Below are positions 32,725-40,909 of a stretch of 42,954 bases of DNA, piece after piece. Within the stretch, counting starts at the first letter, position 1. The number at the start of each line of letters is the position of its first letter. Made by a program: the position numbers and the translations under genes. The notes under the pieces were generated by a model. It saw nothing but the letters and a program-made list of their open reading frames with translations, had not been told where the DNA came from and ran no database searches. This stretch comes from Candidatus Rhodoferax randersensis (GTDB lineage: Bacteria > Pseudomonadota > Gammaproteobacteria > Burkholderiales > Burkholderiaceae_C), in the NCBI GenBank assembly GCA_016718155.1, contig JADKEH010000024.1, forward strand, positions 1 through 42,954, written 5' to 3'.

Positions 32725-32964
32725 ATGGCTAACGAAACCACCCCCCCTACCACCCTAACCGTTGATGGCATTGAATACCCTGTTGCCAGCCTGACCAACA
32801 ACGCCAAGGCCATGGTCAACACCATTCGCATGGCTGACCGCGAAATGCGCCGCCTAGAGGCTTCGTTGAGTCTGGCGCGCATTGCACGCCAAGCTCTGGG
32901 CAACAGCCTGAAGGCTGAGCTGGCGACGATCAAGAAGGCCGACGCGCCCGCTACCACCCACTGA
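32725..32964 (+). CDS. Small DUF6447-like protein, 79 aa
   Basis: Starts at ATG 32725 with a perfect AGGAGG site 5 bases upstream; longer upstream frames are not needed. The product begins MANETTPPTTLTVDGIEYPVASL, then NNAKAMVNTIRMADREMRRLEASLSLARIARQALGNSL. This is the DUF6447 pattern: an N-terminal beta hairpin with the DG..YPVA motif followed by one long helix, probably coiled coil. Function is unknown. It has its own terminator and precedes the secretion cluster, which suggests a link but does not prove it. Confidence 0.75.
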   Translation: MANETTPPTTLTVDGIEYPVASLTNNAKAMVNTIRMADREMRRLEASLSLARIARQALGNSLKAELATIKKADAPATTH

Positions 32965-33006
32965 GATGACGGGTGTGGGTGCCGCGGCACCCACTGACCG
33001 CACTGC

Positions 33007-33041
33007 AAGCCGGGGTCTGCCAGCAGCCCTCGGCTTCTTTT
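33007..33041 (+). terminator. Intrinsic terminator after the DUF6447-like gene
   Basis: AAGCCGGGG (33007-33015) pairs with CCC-T-CGGCTT (33027-33036) with one bulged T, 11-nt loop, followed by CTTTT (33037-33041). It separates the DUF6447-like transcript from the secretion operon. Confidence 0.75.
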
Positions 33042-33075
33042 ATGGTGATTCGACGCAAAAACAATGATTTCGAGA

Positions 33076-33117
33076 AATTCATATAGGAATCAGCTACAAT
33101 CCGTTCCTATATGAATT
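33076..33117 (+). promoter_or_regulatory. 14-bp perfect inverted repeat overlapping the start of the TnpB-like gene
   Basis: AATTCATATAGGAA (33076-33089) and TTCCTATATGAATT (33104-33117) are exact inverted copies with a 14-base spacer. The right arm contains the ATG (33111). The spacer holds TACAAT (33095-33100), a good -10 hexamer; transcription from it would start near 33107, giving a leader of only about 4 bases. No Shine-Dalgarno sequence is present. This is a strong operator candidate, and in RNA made from further upstream it would hide the start codon in a hairpin. Confidence 0.7.
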
Positions 33118-33782
33118 CCGTGACGCGCATTCCGCTGACCACTACGCCCGAGCAACACGCTCGGCTGATGGCCCTGCAAACGGCGTTTGCTCAGGTTTGC
33201 AATGCCATGAGTCCGATCGTGCAGCAGACACGTTGCTGGAATCGAGTCGCGCTGCACCACATGGTCTACAAGAGTCTGCGCACCAGGTTTCCGGCCATTG
33301 GCTCTCAGATGGTCTGCAACGCGATCTATTCGGTGTCGCGGACCTGTCGGCTGGTGTACCAGCACCCGACCAGTCCGTTCAATCTTGCTCGCTTGGCAGG
33401 CAAGCCTTTGCCTTTGCTGCGATTCGATCAAAACTGTCCGGTCTACTTTGATCGACACACCCTGAGCGTCAAGGCTGGTCAACTCTCGATGTACACGCTG
33501 GACGGGCGTATGCGCTTTGAATTGGCCCTGAAGCCCGAAGACGAAGCCAAGTTCCATGACATGAAGCTGCAGGAAATCGTGCTGTCACGCCGACGCGACG
33601 GCCCCTTTGAGTTGACTTTCAGTTTTGTCGACGTGGCAGCGGTCGATCCGACCGCTGTGCAGACCGATGTGCCCGAGTTGGCTTTGGCGCAGAGCGGTGT
33701 TCAAGAGCAGGCACCGAACCCGTCAGTGGTAGGAGTGGGAATGGAAATTCCCGAATATGTGATGGTCGAGGAGGCCGTATGA
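33111..33782 (+). CDS. TnpB-like protein lacking the RuvC nuclease domain
   Basis: A 223-residue protein. Residues about 5-165 follow the N-terminal (WED/REC) half of IS605-type TnpB: IPLTTTPEQHARL, AFAQVCNAMS, HHMVYKSLRTRFPAIGSQMVCNAIYSV, LLRFDQNCPVYFDRHTLSVK, LSMYTLDGRMRFEL and IVLSRRRDGPFELTFSF. In TnpB the RuvC domain starts next with GVDLG. Here a 45-residue linker leads to VVGVGMEIPEYVMVEEAV and the stop, as if RuvC-I were cut after its first strand and its Asp lost. So it cannot be a TnpB nuclease; RNA or DNA binding may remain. The stop overlaps the ATG of the secretion ABC gene (ATGA). A full TnpB is about 350-450 residues. No TnpA or IS end is nearby. I am confident of the resemblance, less of the function. 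Confidence 0.65.
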   Translation: MNSVTRIPLTTTPEQHARLMALQTAFAQVCNAMSPIVQQTRCWNRVALHHMVYKSLRTRFPAIGSQMVCNAIYSVSRTCRLVYQHPTSPFNLARLAGKPLPLLRFDQNCPVYFDRHTLSVKAGQLSMYTLDGRMRFELALKPEDEAKFHDMKLQEIVLSRRRDGPFELTFSFVDVAAVDPTAVQTDVPELALAQSGVQEQAPNPSVVGVGMEIPEYVMVEEAV

Positions 33783-35530
33783 ACCCCGCAAAGAATCCTT
33801 CTGAGTTGCGCCAGGCATTGGGCGAACTACAGCCCTATTTCAAACGCGCCGCCTGGCTCAGCGTGGTTGCAAGCTTGCTGGTTCTGGCGCCTTCGGCCTA
33901 CATGCTGGAGGTCTACGACCGGGTCGTCAACAGCCGCAGCCACATGACCCTGGCCATGCTGACGCTGCTGGTGCTGGCGGTCTTCGTCGTGATGGAGGTG
34001 CTGGATTGGGCCCGTGGCCAGTTGATGCATGAGGCCTCACTGGCTCTGGACAAGCAGGTCAGCGGGCGGGTTTTCAACGCGATTTTCGAGGCCAACCTGA
34101 AACGCGTGGCGGGAGGCACCACGCAACCGATGAGCGACTTCCGCACGCTGCGGGAGTTTCTCAATACACCGGTGCTGATCGCCTGCATGGAGGCGCCAGT
34201 GGCCTTGGTCTTTCTGGTGCTGATTTTTGCCATGAGCCCGATACTTGGTTGGTCCGCCGTTGGCGCGGCGGTGATTCAGACCTTGATTGCCTGGCTCAAC
34301 CAGCGCAGCACGCAGCCACCCTTGTTGGCCGCCAACCGCAGCGCTGTGGCAGCTCAGCAGTACGCCGATGGCTCGCTGCGCAACGCCCAAGTGATCGAGT
34401 CCATGGGCATGCTGCGCGATATTCATCGCCGCTGGATGGAGAAGCAGCGCGAGTTCCTGAACCTGCAGGCACAGGCCTCGGACGCCGGGGGTGGGTTTCA
34501 GGCCGCTTCCAAGTTTGTCCAGAACACCACCAGTTCCATGCTGCTCGGCCTGGGTGCGTGGCTGATGCTGCGCAATGAGCTCAACGGGGGCGCGGCCATG
34601 ATGATCATTGCCTCGGTGCTGGGTGGCCGGGTACTGGCGCCGCTGGTGCAGATCGTCACCCAGTGGCAATCAGTCGTTAACGTGCGCGACGCCTGGGGCC
34701 GTCTGGACCAGTTGTTGACCGGGTTGCCGGTGCGCGCGCCCAGCATGCCCTTGCCACCTCCGCACGGCAGCCTGACCGTGGAGTCGGTGGTTGCGGCAGC
34801 GCCTGGCACCCAAGTGCCGATCCTTAAAGGCGTGGCGTTCGCGCTGCAGCCTGGCGAAGTGCTGGCCGTGGTCGGTCCCTCCGCGTCCGGCAAAACCACC
34901 CTCGCCCGTTTGCTGGTTGGCCTGTGGCCAGCCAACAGTGGCAAGGTCCGCCTCGACGGGGTCGATGTCTTCACCTGGGACAAGGCCGAGCTGGGACCCC
35001 ATGTGGGCTACCTGCCGCAGGGCGTGGAGCTGTTCGATGGCACCTTGGCCGAAAACATCGCCCGCTTTGGCGCCGTTGACAGCGCCAAGGTTGAAGCGGC
35101 CGCACGGGCCGTGGGGCTGCACGAGATGATCGTAGCCCTGCCCAAGGGCTATGACAGTCCGGTCGGCCGAGAAGGAGCCATGTTGTCCGGCGGTGCTCGT
35201 CAGCGGGTCGGTTTGGCGCGCGCAATTTATGACGACCCCGTCTTCGTGGTCCTCGATGAACCCAACTCCAGTCTGGACGAGGCGGGCGATGCGGCATTGG
35301 CAAGCGCCATCATGCAGCTCAAGTCACGCGGCACCACTTTTGTAATCATGACGCACCGCACCAGCGTGTTGGCGGTGGCCGACAAGATGCTGATCCTGCA
35401 CGAAGGGCAGAACCGCGCCTTCGGCCCCAAGGACGAAGTGCTGGCCGCCCTCGCCAAGGCCAATGCGCAGGCCAACCAGCCCAGCCAGAGCACGGCTGTC
35501 GTCCCCGCTACTGCCGCCGGGGCAGCCTGA
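33779..35530 (+). CDS. Type I secretion system permease/ATPase (PrtD family), first copy
   Basis: Inner-membrane ABC exporter of 583 residues, an energising component of type I secretion. The membrane domain (about 20-310) has about six spans; the family-typical AYMLEVYDRVVNSRSHMTL is near the start, and no N-terminal C39 peptidase is present. In the ATPase domain, Walker A is VGPSASGKTTL (about 363), the signature LSGGARQRV has Ala where Gln is usual, Walker B is VFVVLDEPNSSLD, and the switch His is in MTHRTS. ATG 33779 overlaps the TnpB-like stop, so translation is coupled. It is 20 bases before the second exporter gene. Confidence 0.93.
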   Translation: MNPAKNPSELRQALGELQPYFKRAAWLSVVASLLVLAPSAYMLEVYDRVVNSRSHMTLAMLTLLVLAVFVVMEVLDWARGQLMHEASLALDKQVSGRVFNAIFEANLKRVAGGTTQPMSDFRTLREFLNTPVLIACMEAPVALVFLVLIFAMSPILGWSAVGAAVIQTLIAWLNQRSTQPPLLAANRSAVAAQQYADGSLRNAQVIESMGMLRDIHRRWMEKQREFLNLQAQASDAGGGFQAASKFVQNTTSSMLLGLGAWLMLRNELNGGAAMMIIASVLGGRVLAPLVQIVTQWQSVVNVRDAWGRLDQLLTGLPVRAPSMPLPPPHGSLTVESVVAAAPGTQVPILKGVAFALQPGEVLAVVGPSASGKTTLARLLVGLWPANSGKVRLDGVDVFTWDKAELGPHVGYLPQGVELFDGTLAENIARFGAVDSAKVEAAARAVGLHEMIVALPKGYDSPVGREGAMLSGGARQRVGLARAIYDDPVFVVLDEPNSSLDEAGDAALASAIMQLKSRGTTFVIMTHRTSVLAVADKMLILHEGQNRAFGPKDEVLAALAKANAQANQPSQSTAVVPATAAGAA

Positions 35531-35550
35531 GCGAACACTCGAACAGACCC

Positions 35551-37287
35551 ATGAAAACACCCGCATTTTTTAGACGCAGTGAGTTGACCGCCACGCTGTG
35601 GACATTTCGTCGTGAGTTTCTGATGGTGGGCTTCTTCAGCATGGTGGCCAATGTGCTGATGCTGACGCCCACGCTCTACATGCTCCAGGTCTATGACCGC
35701 GTCATGATCAGTCAGAGTGAGCTGACCCTGCTGGCGATGTCATTGCTCACGCTGGCCTTGTTCGGCGTCATGGCCTTCGCCGAATGGATGCGTTCGCGCG
35801 TCCTGGTGCGCGCCGGCGTGCGCTTGGACGAGCGCCTGGGCACGCAGGTTTTCAATGCCAGTTTCGAGGCCCACCTGAGCCAATCTGGAAGCTCGCCAGC
35901 GCGTGCTTTTGGCGACTTGATTCAGGTTCGGCAGTTTCTCACCGGCAATGGCATCTTTGCGTTCTTTGACGCGCCCTGGGCGCCGATCTACATGCTGGTG
36001 CTGTTTTTGCTGCACCCCTGGCTGGGTGTCCTGGGAATCGTTTTCGCCGTCATCCAGGCGAGCTTGGCCTGGTTCGGCCATCGGCACACGCTGGCGCCCT
36101 CTGAAGCGGCCAGCACCGCCAACAGCGAGGCGACCAGCTTCCTGCAGAGCAAGCTGCGCAACGCCGAGGTGATCGAGTCGATGGGCATGATCGGCAACCT
36201 GCGCCAGCGTTGGGCGCAACGCCACGCAGCGTCGCTGGAGCAGGGCACGGCGGCGCAGGCATTGTCGCAACGGGTAATGGCCTGGAGCAAGTTCATTCGC
36301 TACAGCCAGCAGTCCTTGGCGCTGGGCGCGGGCGCGTTGTTGGTGATTGATGGGCAGCTCTCGCCGGGCGGCATGATCGCCTCCAACGTGCTGATGACGC
36401 GTGCCCTGGCGCCGATCGATCAGATCGTCAGCGGCTGGCGCGGCTTTATTAGTGCCGGCGCCGCGTTCGCGCGTCTGGAAAAATTGCTGCTCGGTTTCCC
36501 CGCCCGCGATGCGGCCCTGTCTCGGGTTGCCCCCAAGGGTCAGATTGTCTTGAAGGACGTGGTGGCCACCGCGCCCGGTCGCACCAGCCCGATCCTCAAG
36601 GGCATCAACTTGTCGGTGTCTGTCGGCACGGTGCTGGTCGTACTCGGCCCGTCCGGCTCCGGCAAATCGACGCTGGCGCGGGTGTTGATGGGCATCTGGC
36701 CTGATGTGTCCGGCGAAGTGCTGCTTGACGGCTTGCCGATCAATGGCTGGGACCGAGTGGAGTTGGGGCCCCATTTGGGTTACTTGCCCCAGGACATTGA
36801 GCTGTTTGAAGGCTCCTTGGCCGAGAACATTGCCCGCTTTGGCGAGATCAACTCGGGGTATGTGATCGAAGCCGCCAAGTGCGCGGGCTTGCACGACATG
36901 ATTCTGCGCTTTCCCAAGGGCTACGACACGCCGATTGGCGAGGCCGGCGGCATGCTCTCGGGCGGGCAGCGCCAGCGCATCGGCCTGGCCCGTGCCATCT
37001 ATGGCGAGCCCGCGCTGATCGTGCTCGACGAGCCCAATGCCAACCTGGACGAGACTGGAGAAGCGGCGCTGGTCAAGACCGTCCAGAGCATGAAGGCCAA
37101 GGGTAAAACCGTCGTGCTGATCACGCATCGCCCCGGCATCTTGGCGGTGGCCGATCGCTTATTGCTGTTGCAGGATGGACGGGTGCAGGCGGAAGGTCCG
37201 CGCGACGCTGTCTTGGCCGCGCTGCAGGCCGCTGGTCGGCAAACCAAGCCTGCAACACCCGCTAGCGCCGTGGCCGTGTCGGCCTGA
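35551..37287 (+). CDS. Type I secretion system permease/ATPase (PrtD family), second copy
   Basis: A 578-residue exporter of the same family as the preceding gene, yet clearly diverged. It has the same TLYMLQVYDRVMISQSELTL start of the membrane domain, no C39 domain, Walker A GPSGSGKSTL (about 365), canonical signature LSGGQRQRI, Walker B LIVLDEPNANLD and switch His in ITHRPG. Two adjacent exporters in one operon suggest a heterodimeric transporter: the first has the LSGGA signature, the second the standard one. They could also be independent homodimers for different substrates. Confidence 0.93.
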   Translation: MKTPAFFRRSELTATLWTFRREFLMVGFFSMVANVLMLTPTLYMLQVYDRVMISQSELTLLAMSLLTLALFGVMAFAEWMRSRVLVRAGVRLDERLGTQVFNASFEAHLSQSGSSPARAFGDLIQVRQFLTGNGIFAFFDAPWAPIYMLVLFLLHPWLGVLGIVFAVIQASLAWFGHRHTLAPSEAASTANSEATSFLQSKLRNAEVIESMGMIGNLRQRWAQRHAASLEQGTAAQALSQRVMAWSKFIRYSQQSLALGAGALLVIDGQLSPGGMIASNVLMTRALAPIDQIVSGWRGFISAGAAFARLEKLLLGFPARDAALSRVAPKGQIVLKDVVATAPGRTSPILKGINLSVSVGTVLVVLGPSGSGKSTLARVLMGIWPDVSGEVLLDGLPINGWDRVELGPHLGYLPQDIELFEGSLAENIARFGEINSGYVIEAAKCAGLHDMILRFPKGYDTPIGEAGGMLSGGQRQRIGLARAIYGEPALIVLDEPNANLDETGEAALVKTVQSMKAKGKTVVLITHRPGILAVADRLLLLQDGRVQAEGPRDAVLAALQAAGRQTKPATPASAVAVSA

Positions 37288-37323
37288 GCTCCGTTTCAAA
37301 TCAATCCTACTGCTGAGTCCGTC

Positions 37324-38700
37324 ATGGCTACTTCAAATCTGTTTCAAGCGAATACTCCCAATGCGGCGGCCCCGACCCCGCTGCCCGTTACCGACGTCAC
37401 CGCCAAACTTGAGCCCAAGGATCATGCCGGTCGGGCCGGTCGCATCGGGCTTTGGGCCTTGGGCCTGGGCTTTGGCGGCTTTCTGCTGTGGGCCGGGCTG
37501 GCGCCACTCGATGAGGGTGTGCCAGCTCAGGGCATGGTGACCATTGATACCAAGAGCAAGGCGGTTCAGCACCTGTCGGGCGGCATCATCAAGGAAGTGC
37601 TGGTCAGGGAGGGCCAGCAGGTGAAGGAGGGCCAACTCCTGCTCAAGCTCGATGAAGCAGCCGCCCGGGCCAACTACGAGTCGGCCCGACAACGCTATAT
37701 GGGTTTGCGGGCCATGGAAGGACGCTTGTCGGCCGAGCAGCGTGGCTTGGGCAAGATCGCGTGGCACCCGGACTTGCGCGATGGTCTGGCCGACCCCCAG
37801 ATTCGGCAGATGGTGCTGACGCAAGAGCAGTTGTTTGACTCGCGTCGCGCCAGCTTGCGAGCCGACCTGCAGTCCATCGAAGAGAGCATTCAAGGGCAAG
37901 AAGGGCTGCTGCAGGCCTACAACGCCATGATCGGCAACCGGCGCAACACCTTGGCGCTGCTGAACGAGGAACTCAAGAACACCAGCGGCTTGGTCAAGGA
38001 AGGCTATGCCCCGCGCAATCGTCAATTGGAGCTTGAGCGCATGGTGTCCGAGGCGAACTCGTCCATCGCGGAATTGATCGGCAACATCACGCGCTCGCAG
38101 CGCTCGATTGCCGAACTGCGCCAGCGTGTCATCGCGCGCCAGCAGGAGTACCGAAAAGAGGTCGAATCGCAGATTGCCGATGTCGGACGTGAAGTTTCGG
38201 TGGATGTGGAGAAGTTCCGTGCGGCCCGGGACGACCTGGGTCGCATCGAGATCAAATCCCCTGCGGCAGGTCAGGTGGTTGGCTTGGCGTTTCAGACCGT
38301 TGGTGGCGTGATTGGACCGGGACAGAAGCTGATGGATATCGTGCCAAGCAGCCAGACCCTGCTGTTGGAAGCACGCGTGGCGCCCCACATGATTGATCGG
38401 GTTCAGGCCGATCTGCCCGTTGACGTGCGCTTTTCCTCGTTCGCACATTCACCGCAGTTGGTGGTCGAGGGTAAGGTGGCGTCGGTCTCGGCGGATTTGC
38501 TGATCGACAACCACACCGGCGCCGGCTACTTTCTGGCGCGCGTGGCGGTCACGCCAGAAGGCATGAAGAAGCTGGGCAAGCGCCAAATGCAGGCCGGCAT
38601 GCCAGTGGAGGTGATTTTCATCACTGGCGAGCGGTCCCTGTTGACCTATCTGCTGCACCCACTGACCAAGCGGGTATCGGCTTCCATGAAGGAGGAATGA
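37324..38700 (+). CDS. HlyD family type I secretion periplasmic adaptor
   Basis: Membrane fusion protein of 458 residues that bridges the ABC exporter to the outer-membrane channel. One membrane span (about 40-60, LWALGLGFGGFLLWAGLAPL) is followed by a lipoyl/beta-barrel start (GMVTIDTKSKAVQHLSGGIIKEVLVREGQQV), a long coiled-coil hairpin (about 110-290) and the closing RIEIKSPAAGQVVGL plus C-terminal beta domain (GMPVEVIFITGERSLLTYLLHPL). This is the PrtE/LapC type. ATG 37324 follows the second exporter by 36 bases. Confidence 0.95.
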   Translation: MATSNLFQANTPNAAAPTPLPVTDVTAKLEPKDHAGRAGRIGLWALGLGFGGFLLWAGLAPLDEGVPAQGMVTIDTKSKAVQHLSGGIIKEVLVREGQQVKEGQLLLKLDEAAARANYESARQRYMGLRAMEGRLSAEQRGLGKIAWHPDLRDGLADPQIRQMVLTQEQLFDSRRASLRADLQSIEESIQGQEGLLQAYNAMIGNRRNTLALLNEELKNTSGLVKEGYAPRNRQLELERMVSEANSSIAELIGNITRSQRSIAELRQRVIARQQEYRKEVESQIADVGREVSVDVEKFRAARDDLGRIEIKSPAAGQVVGLAFQTVGGVIGPGQKLMDIVPSSQTLLLEARVAPHMIDRVQADLPVDVRFSSFAHSPQLVVEGKVASVSADLLIDNHTGAGYFLARVAVTPEGMKKLGKRQMQAGMPVEVIFITGERSLLTYLLHPLTKRVSASMKEE

Positions 38701-38701
38701 C

Positions 38702-40060
38702 GTGACCAATCGAATCCCGAAAACGGTGATCCGTGGGCAGTCCCTGCGTTGGTTGCTGCTAGGCGGCGCGCTCATGAGCTGCAGCCTGGCGGCCTGGCCG
38801 ATCGATCTGCTTCAGTCCTATCAAGCCGCGCAGCGCAATGATGCATCGTTGCGTGCGTCCCGTGCCAACGCTGAAGCTGGGCGTGAACGACTGCCACAAG
38901 CCGAGGCCCAGCTCAGGCCGAGTGTGTCGTTCAGCGCCTCGCGCAACACGAACGAATTGAACAACGACAATCCACCGATTGGCGGTGAGAAGTTGTCCAG
39001 ATACATGAGCGGCTCGGCCAACTTGACGCTGCGCCAGCCGTTGTTTCGAACCGGGCTGCACGCTCAAGTTCGGCAAGCTTCGGCGCAAGTCGACGACGTC
39101 AATGCCAGCTTGCGGCGTGATGAGCAAAATCTGGCCGTGCGGCTGGTTGGCGCTTACCTGGACGCCCTGGGCACCGCCGACCAGTTGGCGCTTGTTGTGG
39201 CGCAACGGGCGTTCTACACCGCGCAACTGGACTCGGCACGCAAGACGTTTGCTGCCGGCTCCGGCACCCGCACGGACATTGACGAAGTCCAGGCCAGGCT
39301 GGACATGGTTGCGGCCTTCGAACTCGAAGCGCGGCAGAACGTTGGCTACGCCAAACGTCAACTGCAGGCTTTGGTGGGTGAGCCGGTCGAGACACTTGCG
39401 GGGCTGAATGTCGCCAAGTTGGAGCTCGCGGCGCCGCAACCTGAGTCGGTGGAAGGCTGGATCGAGCGTGCTGAACAAAACAGCCCCGAAATCCGCATGG
39501 CCAAGGCACAGTTGGACGCGGCGGTGCAGGGCATTGACAAGGCGAAGGCCGGGCACCACCCGACCCTGGATGGCGTGGTGCAGTGGTCCCGCAGCGACCG
39601 GGATAACCCAAGCCAGCCCAACACCCGTAACACCAATACTTTGATTGGTTTGCAATTGAATGTTCCCCTGTTCGCGGGCGGTTACGTTAACTCGACCGTC
39701 CGGCAGGCCCTGGCTGAGCGCGACCGTGCCCAGGAGGCGCTGGAGTCGCTGCGCCTGGACTTGGGTGTTCGCGTACACAAGGAGTTTCGTGGCATCACCG
39801 AAGGAATCCTGAAGATCAGGGCCATGGAACAAGCAGTGCGCTCGGCCGACCAGGTGGTGCTGTCCAACCAGAAGTCGTTTGCCGCGGGGAGTCGCACGGT
39901 GGTCGATATCCTCAACGCCGAGCAACAACGAACCGTCGCGCTCAGGGACCTGGCACAAGCGCGCTATCTTTACCTGTTGTCACGGGTCAAGCTGCTGGCA
40001 TTGGTTGACAGCGCTGATCCACAGGCCATGGTCGAGCTCAACAAGTCGTTTCAGAATTGA
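38702..40060 (+). CDS. TolC family outer-membrane channel protein
   Basis: Outer-membrane factor of 452 residues completing the type I export channel. The start is GTG 38702 with AAGGAGG 6 bases upstream, one base after the adaptor stop, so coupled. A signal peptide (about 1-31) is followed by the two OEP repeats: DLLQSYQAAQRNDASLRASRANAEAGRERLPQAEA region, LRQPLFRTGL, and in the second half APQPESVEGWIERAEQNSPEIRMAKAQLDAAVQGI region with LNVPLFAGGYVNSTVRQA. C-terminal RTVVDILNAEQQR is typical. The group is AprF/LapE-like. Confidence 0.94.
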   Translation: MTNRIPKTVIRGQSLRWLLLGGALMSCSLAAWPIDLLQSYQAAQRNDASLRASRANAEAGRERLPQAEAQLRPSVSFSASRNTNELNNDNPPIGGEKLSRYMSGSANLTLRQPLFRTGLHAQVRQASAQVDDVNASLRRDEQNLAVRLVGAYLDALGTADQLALVVAQRAFYTAQLDSARKTFAAGSGTRTDIDEVQARLDMVAAFELEARQNVGYAKRQLQALVGEPVETLAGLNVAKLELAAPQPESVEGWIERAEQNSPEIRMAKAQLDAAVQGIDKAKAGHHPTLDGVVQWSRSDRDNPSQPNTRNTNTLIGLQLNVPLFAGGYVNSTVRQALAERDRAQEALESLRLDLGVRVHKEFRGITEGILKIRAMEQAVRSADQVVLSNQKSFAAGSRTVVDILNAEQQRTVALRDLAQARYLYLLSRVKLLALVDSADPQAMVELNKSFQN

Positions 40061-40075
40061 CGGTGTGTGCGGGTC

Positions 40076-40846
40076 ATGGCGGCGCCCCGTGACAGGACCG
40101 GGCCAGATGGCCCGATCACCATTTCCGTGGTCAGCCACGGTCATGGCCTACACGTGCAAGCCCTGTTGCGTGACCTGGCGGCCCGCTGTGGCGAGCATGT
40201 GTCTGGTGTGTTGCTTACGCTGAATGTGCCAGAGCCGGCGCTGCAGCGTTTTGTCGCCGACGGGAGGTGGCCGTTTGACATCACGCTGTTGAACAATCCC
40301 ACACCCCACTCGTTCGGTCACAACCACAACCAGGCGTTCGCTCGGGTGGACACGCCACTGTTCTGTGTCATGAATCCGGACTTGCGGTTGCCGTGCAACC
40401 CGTTCCCGGCCTTGCAAATTGCCCTGCAGGAGGCGCGAGCGGGATGCGCCTACCCGGTGCAGTTGGACGAACAGGGCAGACGCCAGGATTTCGAGCGCGC
40501 CTTGCCAACGCCCTGGTCCTTGTTTCGTCGGGTGCGCCTGGGCCGCAAACAGTCCGATGGCGTGGATTGGGTCAACGGCGCATTCATGCTGTTCAAGACC
40601 GAGGTCTACCGGTGTCTGGGAGGTTTCGATGAGCGTTACCGGCTGTATTGCGAGGACGTGGATATTTGCATTCGCTTACAACTTAGCGACTACAGGTTGC
40701 AGTCGGCCGCGGTGGATGTGGTCCACTTGGCGCAGCGCGCCACCGGTCGTCGGTTCGGTCACCTGTTTTGGCATATTCAAAGCATGTTCCGTTTGTGGTG
40801 TTCGGCAGCCTATTGGCGTTTTCTGCATCGACGAACAAGGGGATGA
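40076..40846 (+). CDS. Glycosyltransferase family 2 (rhamnosyltransferase-like)
   Basis: About 256 residues with a GT-A fold. Visible parts: ITISVVSHGHG at the start, LLNNPTPHSFGHNHNQAF (about 80), CVMNPDLRLP, where NPD takes the place of the DXD-type motif (about 100), DWVNGAFMLFKTEVYRCLGGFDERYRLYCEDVDICIRL (about 170-205, the acceptor and catalytic ED region). It transfers a sugar from a nucleotide donor, probably for a surface glycan. I use ATG 40076; GTG 40067 is in frame. It follows the TolC gene by 15 bases, so it may share the secretion transcript. Confidence 0.85.
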   Translation: MAAPRDRTGPDGPITISVVSHGHGLHVQALLRDLAARCGEHVSGVLLTLNVPEPALQRFVADGRWPFDITLLNNPTPHSFGHNHNQAFARVDTPLFCVMNPDLRLPCNPFPALQIALQEARAGCAYPVQLDEQGRRQDFERALPTPWSLFRRVRLGRKQSDGVDWVNGAFMLFKTEVYRCLGGFDERYRLYCEDVDICIRLQLSDYRLQSAAVDVVHLAQRATGRRFGHLFWHIQSMFRLWCSAAYWRFLHRRTRG

Positions 40847-40909
40847 ATTGCACAGTCTGCTTGGCGGCATGGCGGCAAGAACCATGCCGACGCAACAACG
40901 ATAATCGCC

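Noticed and set aside
33111..33782. Intact transposon (IS605/IS607) at the TnpB-like gene
   Set aside because: No TnpA gene and no second IS end; the gene is coupled to the exporter gene, so it is treated as domesticated, not as an active element.
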